Source: Nocardioides pini
Lineage (GTDB): Bacteria; Actinomycetota; Actinomycetes; Propionibacteriales; Nocardioidaceae
Reading direction: 5' to 3'
Assembly: GCF_026712185.1 (NCBI RefSeq)
Contig: NZ_JAPPUX010000002.1
Location: 248,001-312,000 of the forward strand
DNA: 64,000 nucleotides
This document shows, in pieces, positions 56,880-64,000 of this stretch. The position numbers were made by a program, and so were the translations under genes. The notes beneath the pieces are model-generated. The model had not been told where the DNA came from, did not search any database, and saw only the letters and a list, made by a program, of their open reading frames with translations. Numbering within the stretch: position 1 is the first letter of the stretch; the number at the start of each line of letters is the position of its first letter.

Positions 56880-57086
56880 AAGGGAAGAACCTACCTGCGA
56901 CACGCCGGGCGCCGACGGAGGCACGCCTGTCCCGGGCCGCGCATGGACAGGTCTAGCGTGGGGAACCGGAGAGGTATCACTTCGGCAACGGTCCGTCCAC
57001 GCTTGAGGACAACGCCCGCGGCGGGGAGTGTGACGTGATTGACTTGACGAGTTCTCGAACCTGATGCACCGCAGGGAATCTTTGCC

Positions 57087-57134
57087 CCACTGGCTACGTT
57101 GGGCCAGACACCGATGAACAGAAATGAGGCTGAC
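57087..57134 (+). promoter_or_regulatory. Upstream region and RBS of the DUF7455-like gene
   Basis: TACGTT at about 57096-57101 is a candidate -10, and GAGG at 57126-57129 is 5 nt before the GTG start at 57135. The 255-nt gap between parE and this gene otherwise shows no ORF; TTGACT/TTGACG motifs near 57040 are too far from a good -10. Confidence 0.35.
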
Positions 57135-57359
57135 GTGACCACTGCCACCGCACCCACCCAAGCCGTCCTCACGGCCGGTGACCGCTGCGACCGCTGCGGC
57201 GCCCAGGCCTACCTCCGAGTGGAGCTCCAGACCGGCGGCGAGCTGCTGTTCTGCGCTCACCACGCCCGCGAGCACGGCGAGAAGCTCCGCGAGGTCGCCG
57301 CGACCGTCCACGACGAGACCCACAAGCTGGACACCCCCGCCGCGGGCAGCGAGGCCTGA
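57135..57359 (+). CDS. DUF7455 small protein
   Basis: 74 aa, GTG start with GAGG upstream. CDRCGAQAYLRVELQTGGEL then LLFCAHHAREHGEKLREVAA: a CxxC...CxxH zinc-ribbon-like arrangement. Almost universal in actinobacteria near sigA (Rv2708c-like), function unknown. Followed by a strong hairpin terminator, so monocistronic and probably highly expressed. Confidence 0.85.
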   Translation: MTTATAPTQAVLTAGDRCDRCGAQAYLRVELQTGGELLFCAHHAREHGEKLREVAATVHDETHKLDTPAAGSEA

Positions 57360-57386
57360 GCGACACCGACCGACCCACCGACTTCC

Positions 57387-57421
57387 AGAACGGCCCCGGA
57401 CACGCTCTCCGGGGTCGTTCT
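57387..57421 (+). terminator. Intrinsic terminator of the DUF7455-like gene
   Basis: AGAACG-G-CCCCGGA, loop CACGCTC, TCCGGGG-T-CGTTCT. Both arms pair over 14 nt with one mismatch, followed by GCGTCCC rather than a T-run. 27 nt after the stop codon. Confidence 0.75.
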
Positions 57422-57484
57422 GCGTCCCGGCCCCGTCCTGGCCGTCCCCGCCCGTCCCGCTACCCGTCTGGAAGGCTGTCGCCC

Positions 57485-57961
57485 GTGAGCGCCACCGAGC
57501 TGATCGTCGCCGTCGCCATCGCCGTGGGCATCGCGGGGATCATCGTCCCCGTCCTGCCCGGGACGATCCTGGTCCTGGCCGCGATCCTGGTGTGGGCCCT
57601 GGAGGTCGGTACGACGACCGGGTGGGCCGTGTTCGCCGTCTGCGCGCTGCTGCTCGTCGTCGGCTCGGTGGTCAAGTACCTCCTGCCGGGCCGGCAGCTC
57701 AAGACGGCCGGGGTGCCCAACCGCACGTTGCTCGTGGGGGCGCTGCTCGGCTTCATCGGGTTCTTCGTGGTCCCGGTCATCGGCATGTTCATCGGGTTCG
57801 TCCTCGGCGTCTACGTCGCCGAGCGGGCGCGGGTGGGCGGTGCGCTCGCCTGGCCGTCCACGAAGGGGGCGCTGCGCGCCGTGGGCGCGTCGATCCTCAT
57901 CGAGCTGGTGGCGGCCCTCCTCGCTGCGGGCGCGTGGGTCGCCGCCGTCGTGGCGACCTGA
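57485..57961 (+). CDS. DUF456 membrane protein
   Basis: 158 aa, GTG start with GGAAGG 9 nt upstream. Five hydrophobic helices; IAGIIVPVLPGTILVLAAI at the start and GFIGFFVVPVIGMFIGFVLG later, with glycine-zipper-like repeats. Fits DUF456, small membrane proteins of unknown function. 10 nt before the EamA transporter gene on the same strand. Confidence 0.85.
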   Translation: MSATELIVAVAIAVGIAGIIVPVLPGTILVLAAILVWALEVGTTTGWAVFAVCALLLVVGSVVKYLLPGRQLKTAGVPNRTLLVGALLGFIGFFVVPVIGMFIGFVLGVYVAERARVGGALAWPSTKGALRAVGASILIELVAALLAAGAWVAAVVAT

Positions 57962-57971
57962 GGACGCCGGC

Positions 57972-58799
57972 GTGGCCGTCCTGCTCGCGCTCGCGGCAGC
58001 CGTCGCCTACGGGCTCTCGGACTTCGTCGGGGGCCTCGCCGCGCGTCGTACGTCGGCGTGGCCCGTCGCCTTCGTCGGCAGCGCCGTGGCCTTCGCGGGC
58101 GCGGTCGGCCTCGCCCTGCTGACCGAGGGCTCACCCGCCCGCGCGGACCTCTGGTGGGGCGCGCTCGCCGGCGTCGGCAGCGGGGTGGGCGGCGCCTTCC
58201 TCTACCGCGGCCTGGCGGCCGGACGGATGGGCGTCGTCGCGCCGATCTCGGCCGTGGGTGCCGCGCTCCTGCCGGTGTGCGTCGGCGTCGCCGCGGGCGA
58301 ACGTCCCGAGCTGGTGGTGTGGGCGGGCATCGCAGCCGCGGTCCCGGGCATCTGGCTGGTGAGCCGCGAGCCCGGCGGCTCAGGAGACCTCGCGGCAGGG
58401 ATCCCCGACGGCGTCCTGGCCGGCGTCGGCTTCGGGCTGCTGTTCGTCGCGATGGGCCAGGTCCCCGAGGCGGCCGGGTTCGCGCCGCTGGCGGTCGCCC
58501 AGGGGGTGGGCGCCGTCGCTGTCGCGCTCACCGCAGCCCTGCTCGGTGCGCGCTGGGTCCCCGACCACCCCTCGCAGGCGTGGGGTGCCGTCGCGGGGGT
58601 GCTGTCCACCGCGGCGGCCGCGGCCTTCCTCCTCGCCACCCAGACGGGGCTGCTGACGATCGCGTCCGTCGTGACGTCGCTCTACCCGGCCGTCACCATC
58701 GGCCTGGCGGCGCTCGTCCTGCGCGAGCGCGTCCATCCGCCCCAGGCGGTGGGGCTGGCGCTCTGCGGGCTCGCGGTGGGACTGGTCGCGGCGGCCTGA
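57972..58799 (+). CDS. EamA/DMT-family transporter
   Basis: 275 aa, GTG start with GAGGA 8 nt upstream. Ten transmembrane helices in two EamA repeats (about 2-130 and 145-275). ALAAAVAYGLSDFVGGLAAR begins the first; FLLATQTGLLTIASVVTSLY and RERVHPPQAVGLALCGLAVG close the second, the typical EamA C-terminal signature. A metabolite exporter of unknown substrate. Follows DUF456 closely and converges on the secreted 180-aa protein gene. Confidence 0.87.
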   Translation: MAVLLALAAAVAYGLSDFVGGLAARRTSAWPVAFVGSAVAFAGAVGLALLTEGSPARADLWWGALAGVGSGVGGAFLYRGLAAGRMGVVAPISAVGAALLPVCVGVAAGERPELVVWAGIAAAVPGIWLVSREPGGSGDLAAGIPDGVLAGVGFGLLFVAMGQVPEAAGFAPLAVAQGVGAVAVALTAALLGARWVPDHPSQAWGAVAGVLSTAAAAAFLLATQTGLLTIASVVTSLYPAVTIGLAALVLRERVHPPQAVGLALCGLAVGLVAAA

Positions 58800-58815
58800 G
58801 GACGACGCGCGGGCC

Positions 58816-59358
58816 TCAGGCGCTGAGCCCCGAGGCGATGGGCAGGGTCCACCGGTGCCGCTTGGGCGCCCAGTCGACGACCGGGGTCGACCCGTCGGCC
58901 TGGTCGACCATCTTCACCGAGACCCGGACTGACGTCGCGCGGTCGAGGCAGTCGCGACTGACGACGGCGCGGAAGACCTCCTGGCCCCACTTGGGCCGGG
59001 CCGAGTAGTCGCAGCGGACCCGGTCGTCGCTGCCGCGCCACCCGTCGGCCACGGTCAGGACGTAGTCGGTCCCGTCGCCGAGGCCGCTGCTCAGGACGTA
59101 CTCCGGCCCCTTCTCACCGCGGTCGGTGTCGAAGAAGACCGACACCCCGGCCGCGCTCGAGCGCATCAGCTCGGCGAACCGCACCTTGACGAGCACGTTC
59201 TCCTTGCCGTGGTTGGCGTCGAGCGCGTAGATGTCGGTGAGCGACCCCTTGGCGTCGGCCGGGTCGTCGATGCTGTAGAACTCCGCGTGCGCGGGCGCCG
59301 CCAGGAGGGCGGTGAGCGCGGCGGCGGGGACGGCGAGGAGCGAGATCCGAGTTCTCAT
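58816..59358 (-). CDS. Secreted protein of unknown function
   Basis: 180 aa with a clear Sec signal (MRTRISLLAVPAAALTALLA, then APAHAE with cleavage after AHA). The mature part (about 155 aa) is beta-rich: VLVKVRFAELMRSSAAGVSV, FFDTDRGEKGPEYVLSSGLG, VRCDYSARPKWGQEVFRAVV with two Cys (C116-C133 region) that could form a disulfide. No domain was recognised. Located outside the membrane. Convergent with the EamA gene and divergent from the CapA-like gene. Confidence 0.7.
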   Translation of the reverse strand: MRTRISLLAVPAAALTALLAAPAHAEFYSIDDPADAKGSLTDIYALDANHGKENVLVKVRFAELMRSSAAGVSVFFDTDRGEKGPEYVLSSGLGDGTDYVLTVADGWRGSDDRVRCDYSARPKWGQEVFRAVVSRDCLDRATSVRVSVKMVDQADGSTPVVDWAPKRHRWTLPIASGLSA

Positions 59359-59439
59359 GTCGCGAGTCTGTCACCGTCCACCGCCCCTGCGTCACCCACT
59401 TCGGGTGGTGCGTCGGGTGCCCGGTGGCACGATGTCGGC

Positions 59440-60576
59440 ATGACCGGGGCCGTCGGCGGGGGCGTACGCCGCTGCGGTGCGGTCCTCGCCCTGGTCGCAG
59501 GCGGCGCGGTCGCGGGGTGCACCCCGTCCGCCGGGCCGGCCTCGGACGGACCACCCCGCGACGCGCTGACCGCGACGGCCGCCACGCCGCTCCCGACCAC
59601 CCCCGGGCACACCGCCCGTGAGCCGCGTCCGGCCCCGGTGAGCATCGCCCTCGCGGGAGACGTCCACTTCGAGGGACCGCTGGCGTCGCGGCTCCGCCGC
59701 CCGGCCACCGCGCTGGCGCCGGCCACCCCGGCGCTGGCGGCCGCCGACGTGGCGATCGTCAACCTCGAGACGTCCGTCGGCTCCGGCGGGCGCCCCGAGC
59801 CGGGCAAGCGCTACACGTTCTCCGCCCCGGCCACCGCCCTCGACGCGCTGGCCTCCGCGGGCATCGACGTCGCGAGCATGGCCAACAACCACGCCCTCGA
59901 CTTCGGCCGCGAGCGGCTCCCCTCCACGCTCCGAGCCGCCGCCGGCGCCCGGCCCGCGCTGGCTGTCGTCGGCATCGGCGCCGACCGGGACGAGGCCTTC
60001 ACGCCGGCCGTCACCGACGTCGACGGGACGCGCGTGGCGGTGATCGCCGCGTCGGTCGCCGACCAGGACCCGACGGCCGACCCCACCGGCGGGTGGGCGG
60101 CGGGGCCGGACCGCCCCGGCATCGCCGACGCCATCGATCCGCGGCGCCTGCTGCGCGAGGTGCGGCGCGCGGACGAGTCGGCGGACGTGGTCGTCGCCTA
60201 CCTGCACTGGGGTGTGCAGGGTGAGCGCTGTCCGTCCGCCGAGCAGCGCTCGCTCGCGCGTCGCCTGGTCGGGGCGGGCGCGGACGTCGTGGTCGGCAGC
60301 CACGCCCACGAGCTGCAGGGCGACGGTCGGCTCGGACCGGGCTACGTCGCCTACGGACTGGGCAACTTCGCGTGGTACTCCCCCGGTCCCACCGGGGTCC
60401 TCACCCTCACGGTCCAGCCGCCGCGGGCGCCGGCGGGGCGGGCGCGCGTCACCGCCTCGCGCTGGTGGCCCGCGACCATCGGCGCGGACGGGCTCGCCGC
60501 ACCCGACTCCGGGGTCGCGGCAGCCGCCTCGCGGGAGCGCCGCCGGGCCCTGCGCGGGTGCGCCGGACTGGGCTGA
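59440..60576 (+). CDS. CapA-family lipoprotein (poly-gamma-glutamate synthesis-like)
   Basis: 378 aa. Lipoprotein signal with lipobox VAGC near residue 27. The mature domain has all CapA motifs of the calcineurin-like fold: ALAGDVHFEGPL, VNLETSVGSGGRPEPGK, ASMANNHALDFGRE, YLHWGVQGE and VVGSHAHELQG. CapA in Bacillus takes part in poly-gamma-glutamate export; most actinobacterial homologues have unknown roles and may be metallophosphoesterase-like. No capBC genes are nearby. Ends 7 nt from the convergent M28 peptidase gene. Confidence 0.9.
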   Translation: MTGAVGGGVRRCGAVLALVAGGAVAGCTPSAGPASDGPPRDALTATAATPLPTTPGHTAREPRPAPVSIALAGDVHFEGPLASRLRRPATALAPATPALAAADVAIVNLETSVGSGGRPEPGKRYTFSAPATALDALASAGIDVASMANNHALDFGRERLPSTLRAAAGARPALAVVGIGADRDEAFTPAVTDVDGTRVAVIAASVADQDPTADPTGGWAAGPDRPGIADAIDPRRLLREVRRADESADVVVAYLHWGVQGERCPSAEQRSLARRLVGAGADVVVGSHAHELQGDGRLGPGYVAYGLGNFAWYSPGPTGVLTLTVQPPRAPAGRARVTASRWWPATIGADGLAAPDSGVAAAASRERRRALRGCAGLG

Positions 60577-60583
60577 AGGCCCC

Positions 60584-61600
60584 TCAGCGCGGGGCCAGCC
60601 AGGCCGCGACCGTGCGCCCGACCCGCTCGAGCTGGGCGGCGGACACGACCGCGGGCACGTCGCCCGCGGAGTGGTACCCGGCGTACGGCGTCGAGCCGAG
60701 GCGTGCACCCGGCAGGCCGGCCCGGACGAAGGACCAGTGGTCGCTGCTGCGCTGACCGCCCTCGGCGACCGTGGCGACGCCGGCCCGCCGGGCCGCCGCC
60801 AGCAGTGCCCGCTGCACGGCGTCGGAGTCGCCGGCCGAGCCGACCGGCACCCGGGCGCCCACGCCGACCCGGTCCAGCGACACCATGGCCCGCACCGCCC
60901 GGCGCTCGGCGGGCCCCATCGCGGCGACGTAGCGCCGCGACCCGTAGTGGTGGTCGTCGTCGCCGGGGCCGCGCGGTTCCTCGGCCCCGAAGGCGACGAA
61001 CACCGTCGGCAGCCGGGTGGCGCGGTCCGCGGCCGCCTCGGCCACGGCGAGCATCACGCCGACCCCCGAGGCGTTGTCCTCCGCGCCCGGCGCCTGCGGG
61101 ACCGTGTCGAGGTGCGCGCCCACCACGAGGTGGGGCTCGGCCGGGTCGAACCCGGCCGGGGTGGCGACGACGTTCGCCGAGCGACCGGCCGGCACGGGCA
61201 CGCCCCACGACTCCCCGGCCGGTACGTCGACGCGCTGGTGCGTGACGTCGTACCCGAGCCGGGTCAGCTCACCGGCCACCCAGCCGGCGGCACGGTCGTA
61301 CGCCGCACCGGTCGCCTCACGCGGGCCGATCCTGCCCGCCAGGTGGCGGACGGCGCGGGCCGCGGTCGCGGGGTCGACGTCGCCGGCGGAGAGCGGCTCG
61401 ACGCGCTCGGGCGACGTCTCCACCGTCGGGGACGGCTCGGCGGGCTCCTCTCGCCCGTCGGCCGGATCCTCGACCGACTCCCGAGGTGGTGCGACCGACG
61501 CGTCGCGCTCCGGCCGCTCCGTCGAGCACCCGCCCAGGACCAGCAGCGCCACCGCGGCCGACGCGGCCGCTCCCCGTCGCCTCCCGCGCCCCGTCGTCAC
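60584..61600 (-). CDS. M28-family zinc aminopeptidase lipoprotein
   Basis: 338 aa, GTG start. Lipoprotein signal with lipobox VLGGC near residue 24 and a Pro/Glu-rich linker (to about residue 75). Peptidase motifs: VVGAHLDTVPQAPGAEDNAS (His and bridging Asp), VFVAFGAEEPRGPG (catalytic Glu-Glu), MVSLDRVGVGA (Asp) and STPYAGYHSAGDVPAVV (metal His). Exported and lipid-anchored, it would release N-terminal residues from peptides. Standard length. Convergent with CapA; sits 182 nt downstream of the sigA stop on the same strand. Confidence 0.9.
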   Translation of the reverse strand: MTTGRGRRRGAAASAAVALLVLGGCSTERPERDASVAPPRESVEDPADGREEPAEPSPTVETSPERVEPLSAGDVDPATAARAVRHLAGRIGPREATGAAYDRAAGWVAGELTRLGYDVTHQRVDVPAGESWGVPVPAGRSANVVATPAGFDPAEPHLVVGAHLDTVPQAPGAEDNASGVGVMLAVAEAAADRATRLPTVFVAFGAEEPRGPGDDDHHYGSRRYVAAMGPAERRAVRAMVSLDRVGVGARVPVGSAGDSDAVQRALLAAARRAGVATVAEGGQRSSDHWSFVRAGLPGARLGSTPYAGYHSAGDVPAVVSAAQLERVGRTVAAWLAPR

Positions 61601-61725
61601 GCCTCCACCCTGCCAGTCCGGCTCACGTGCGACCACGGGCGACCACGGCGCGGGGCGAGGCGGGGGAACCATCCGCCCCCGGGACGTCGCCGGCCAGGTG
61701 CCGACGGTTCCCCACCCCCGAAATG

Positions 61726-61761
61726 ACGAGCAGCGCCGCCCCGGAGGGCGACACTGCTCGT
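61726..61761 (-). terminator. Hairpin downstream of sigA
   Basis: ACGAGCAG / CTGCTCGT perfect 8-bp arms with inner CGCC..GGCG pairing, 21 nt after the sigA stop. A terminator for the sigA transcript is likely; on the minus strand it is followed by CATTTCGGGGG. Confidence 0.7.
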
Positions 61762-61781
61762 GGTGTGCGTGTGCGGGACTC

Positions 61782-63290
61782 TCAGTCGAGGTAGTCGCGC
61801 AGGACCTGCGACCGGCTCGGGTGGCGCAGCTTCGACATCGTCTTCGACTCGATCTGGCGGATCCGCTCGCGGGTCACGCCGTAGACCTTGCCGATCTCGT
61901 CGAGGGTCTTGGGCTGGCCGTCGGTGAGGCCGAAGCGCATCGAGACCACGCCGGCCTCACGCTCGGACAGGGTGTCGAGCACCGCGTGCAGCTGCTCCTG
62001 CAGCAGCGTGAACGACACCGCGTCGGCCGGCACGATCGCCTCGGAGTCCTCGATGAGGTCACCGAACTCGGAGTCGCCGTCCTCGCCGAGGGGCGTGTGC
62101 AGCGAGATCGGCTCGCGGCCGTACTTCTGGACCTCGATGACCTTCTCCGGGGTCATGTCGAGCTCCTTGGCCAGCTCCTCAGGCGTGGGCTCGCGGCCCA
62201 GGTCCTGGAGCATCTGGCGCTGGACACGCGCGAGCTTGTTGATGACCTCGACCATGTGGACCGGGATGCGGATGGTGCGCGCCTGGTCGGCCATGGCGCG
62301 GGTGATCGCCTGGCGGATCCACCACGTCGCGTAGGTCGAGAACTTGTAGCCCTTGGTGTAGTCGAACTTCTCGACCGCACGGATGAGGCCGAGGTTGCCC
62401 TCCTGGATGAGGTCGAGGAAGAGCATGCCGCGACCGGTGTAGCGCTTGGCCAGCGAGACCACGAGTCGCAGGTTGGCCTCGAGCAGGTGGTTCTTCGCCC
62501 GGCGGCCGTCCTCGGCGATCCACTCGTACTCCTCGAGCATCTTCGGGCTGATCCGCCCGCCCTTGGCGAGCTTCTCCTCCGAGAACAGGCCGGCCTCGAT
62601 CCGCTTGGCGAGCTCGACCTCCATCTCGGCGTTGAGGAGCGGGACCTTGCCGATCTGCTTGAGGTAGTCCTTGACCGGGTCGGCGGTGGCGCCGGCCACC
62701 ATGACCTGCTGCTCGGGCTCGTCGGTCTCGTCGGCCGCGGAGACGGTGAAGGCCTGCTTCTCGTCCTCCTTGATCGTCGGGTCCGCGGCGACGTCCTTCT
62801 CGAACTCGGCGTCGGGGATGTCCGGGAGGACCTTCTTGCCGTCGGGGCCGATGGCGGGCGCCTCGACGGTCCCGAGGTCGACGACCTCGTCACCCGCGGG
62901 CGCAGCGGCCGTCGCGGCCTTCTTGGCAGCCGTCTTCTTCGCGGGCGCCGCGGCCTTGGCGGCGGGCTTCGCATCGCCGGCGGCACTCGCCTTCGTGGCG
63001 GGGGCCTTCTTCGCCGGGGCCTTCTTGGCGGCGGACGACGTCGCGGTCCGCTTGCTGGTGGCGGCGACCGCACGCATGCCCGCGGCATCGATCTGGACCG
63101 AGATGCCGAGGCCGCTGAGGTGCACCAGCAGGGCCTTCAGGTGCCGGGGCTCGACCCCGGCCTCGTCACTGGCGCGCCGTACGTCCTCGGGGGACACGGT
63201 GCCGGCGGGAGCAGCACCGGCGACCAGGGCAGCGATGGAGGGGTGCGTCAGCACCTCTGCGGGAAGCAACTTGCGTGCGTGTGAAGACAC
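61782..63290 (-). CDS. sigA: Primary RNA polymerase sigma factor (SigA/HrdB)
   Basis: 502 aa. Region 1.1-like N-terminus, then a Lys/Ala/Pro-rich spacer (about residues 83-135, [16 protein letters not shown]). Region 1.2 ([20 protein letters not shown]), region 2 with the -10-recognition [20 protein letters not shown], region 3, and region 4 ([20 protein letters not shown]) end at [13 protein letters not shown], typical for housekeeping sigma factors. GTG 63290 was chosen because GAGAGG is about 5 nt upstream; the GTG at 63296 would touch that site. Transcription of growth genes. Confidence 0.96.
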   Translation of the reverse strand: MSSHARKLLPAEVLTHPSIAALVAGAAPAGTVSPEDVRRASDEAGVEPRHLKALLVHLSGLGISVQIDAAGMRAVAATSKRTATSSAAKKAPAKKAPATKASAAGDAKPAAKAAAPAKKTAAKKAATAAAPAGDEVVDLGTVEAPAIGPDGKKVLPDIPDAEFEKDVAADPTIKEDEKQAFTVSAADETDEPEQQVMVAGATADPVKDYLKQIGKVPLLNAEMEVELAKRIEAGLFSEEKLAKGGRISPKMLEEYEWIAEDGRRAKNHLLEANLRLVVSLAKRYTGRGMLFLDLIQEGNLGLIRAVEKFDYTKGYKFSTYATWWIRQAITRAMADQARTIRIPVHMVEVINKLARVQRQMLQDLGREPTPEELAKELDMTPEKVIEVQKYGREPISLHTPLGEDGDSEFGDLIEDSEAIVPADAVSFTLLQEQLHAVLDTLSEREAGVVSMRFGLTDGQPKTLDEIGKVYGVTRERIRQIESKTMSKLRHPSRSQVLRDYLD

Positions 63291-63440
63291 GAACACCTCT
63301 CGTCGAACAACTTCGGGGCGCGGCGAGGCCCGGTGACGTCAAGAGCCGCATCGTCATTCTGCCACGGCCCTCCCGACGGTCCGACATCCGCCCGCGGACC
63401 GCGCGTGTCACACCGCCGTGCGCGGGCTCGGCGCGGGCGG

Positions 63441-64000
63441 TCAGTCCGCGGCGCTCGAGGCAGCCTTCTTGGCCTTCTTCGCCTTCTTGAAGTCGCGCAC
63501 CTTCTGCAGCGACTCGGCGTCGACCACGTCGGCGACCGACCGGTGGCCGTCGAGGGCGTAGTCCCCCACCACGGCCTCCCAGCCCTCGGGGCGCACGTCG
63601 AGCTGCTTGGCGAGCAGCGCGACGAAGATCTGCGCCTTCTGCTTGCCGAAGCCGGGCAGCGCCATCACCCGCTTGAGCAGGTCCTTGCCGTCGGCCGCCT
63701 CCGTCCACAGACGGCTGGCGTCCCCGCCGTAGGTCTCCTCGACGATGCGCGCCAGCTCCTGCAGGCGGGCCGCCATCGAGCCGGGGAACCGGTGGATGGC
63801 CGGCGGGGTGGCGGCCATCGCCGCGAACTCGTCGGGGTCCGCCGCCGCGATCGCGTCGGGCTCGACCGTGCCGAAGCGGTCCAGGACCTTCGCCGGCCCG
63901 CGGAAGGCGTGCTCCATGGGGTACTGCTGGTCGAGCATCATCCCCACGAGAAGCGCGAACGCGGAGTCGTCGAGAACCTTGTCGGCGGCGGGGTCGCCCG
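63441..64000 (-). CDS. HhH-GPD-type base-excision DNA repair protein, C-terminal part
   Basis: Open at the right edge; 186 codons seen. DDSAFALLVGMMLDQQYPME is the start of the HhH-GPD fold, and MALPGFGKQKAQIFVALLAK the helix-hairpin-helix. WEAVVGDYALDGHRSVADVV stands where other members carry the catalytic Asp. The Lys/Ala-rich tail FKKAKKAKKAASSAAD is likely non-specific DNA contact. Related to 'Fe-S cluster assembly HesB-like' actinobacterial glycosylases; the lesion is unknown. Located upstream of sigA on the same strand. Confidence 0.85.
   Translation of the reverse strand, partial: GDPAADKVLDDSAFALLVGMMLDQQYPMEHAFRGPAKVLDRFGTVEPDAIAAADPDEFAAMAATPPAIHRFPGSMAARLQELARIVEETYGGDASRLWTEAADGKDLLKRVMALPGFGKQKAQIFVALLAKQLDVRPEGWEAVVGDYALDGHRSVADVVDAESLQKVRDFKKAKKAKKAASSAAD

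Noticed and set aside
57035..57065. TTGACT/TTGACG-like -35 and GTTCTCGAAC as an SOS-like site before the DUF7455 gene
   Set aside because: GTTCTCGAAC is not a true palindrome and does not match TCGAAC-N4-GTTCGA; the -35 has no -10 at proper distance.

Overview
This 64 kb window is dense, very GC-rich chromosomal DNA with frequent GTG starts, many 4-nt ATGA/GTGA gene overlaps, and many genes that appear leaderless (a TANNNT -10 box 6-8 nt before the start codon). It carries actinobacterial marker families (SepH, DUF3093, DUF3159, DUF3710, DUF4193, DUF4235, DUF5998, a SigA/HrdB-type sigma factor with a Lys/Ala-rich N-terminus, an Fe-S type ferrochelatase). With topoisomerase IV genes present and the overall gene choice, a Nocardioides-like member of the Nocardioidaceae is the most likely source; this is inference, not a database result. 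The gene order from dxs to sigA resembles, as I recall it, the Rv2682c-Rv2703 region of Mycobacterium tuberculosis and the region around hrdB in Streptomyces. No tRNA, rRNA, CRISPR array, phage or transposase gene was seen.

Layout. 0-1.7 kb: two divergent VOC-fold proteins and a secreted DUF3060-like protein. 1.8-4.7 kb: pyrR-pyrB-pyrC operon with a PyrR-binding leader. 4.7-9 kb: a methyltransferase and a fadA2 / fabG4-htdX acyl-CoA locus. 9-14.3 kb: tesB thioesterase, a PAC2-family protein, and a fadA-fadB beta-oxidation operon. 14.4-21.1 kb: amino-acid permease, dxs, SMP-30-like protein, NUDIX hydrolase, a small gene behind a perfect LexA box, and a GNAT / YjbQ / thiamine-binding trio. 21-25 kb: DUF3105 protein and aconitase. 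25-33.9 kb: a TRAM-domain RNA methyltransferase, a KimA-like APC permease with two TrkA-type RCK proteins, DUF3159, OB-fold, DUF3710, dut, DUF3093, DUF4235. 33.9-35.1 kb: palindromic repeats and a frameshifted helix-turn-helix gene. 35-48.7 kb: DUF4193, suhB, hemH, MFS, FAD-linked lactone oxidase, TRIC-like protein, sepH, MOSC, rhodanese, tdk, phosphodiesterase, DUF5998, and a type II protein acetyltransferase. 48.7-57 kb: a palindromic repeat pair around a truncated GIY-YIG gene start, parC, an LprG/P55-like lipoprotein-transporter pair, a beta-carbonic anhydrase, parE. 57-64 kb: small conserved proteins, EamA transporter, CapA-like and M28 lipoproteins, sigA, and a partial HhH-GPD repair protein.

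Most of the window is core metabolism and housekeeping. The less expected signals are non-coding: four unrelated families of strong palindromes lying only between genes (one with five copies sharing a fixed 7-nt loop, one enclosing a truncated GIY-YIG endonuclease start), a perfect SOS box placed against the -10 of an uncharacterised gene, a PyrR leader element, and a single-base disruption in a regulator gene.
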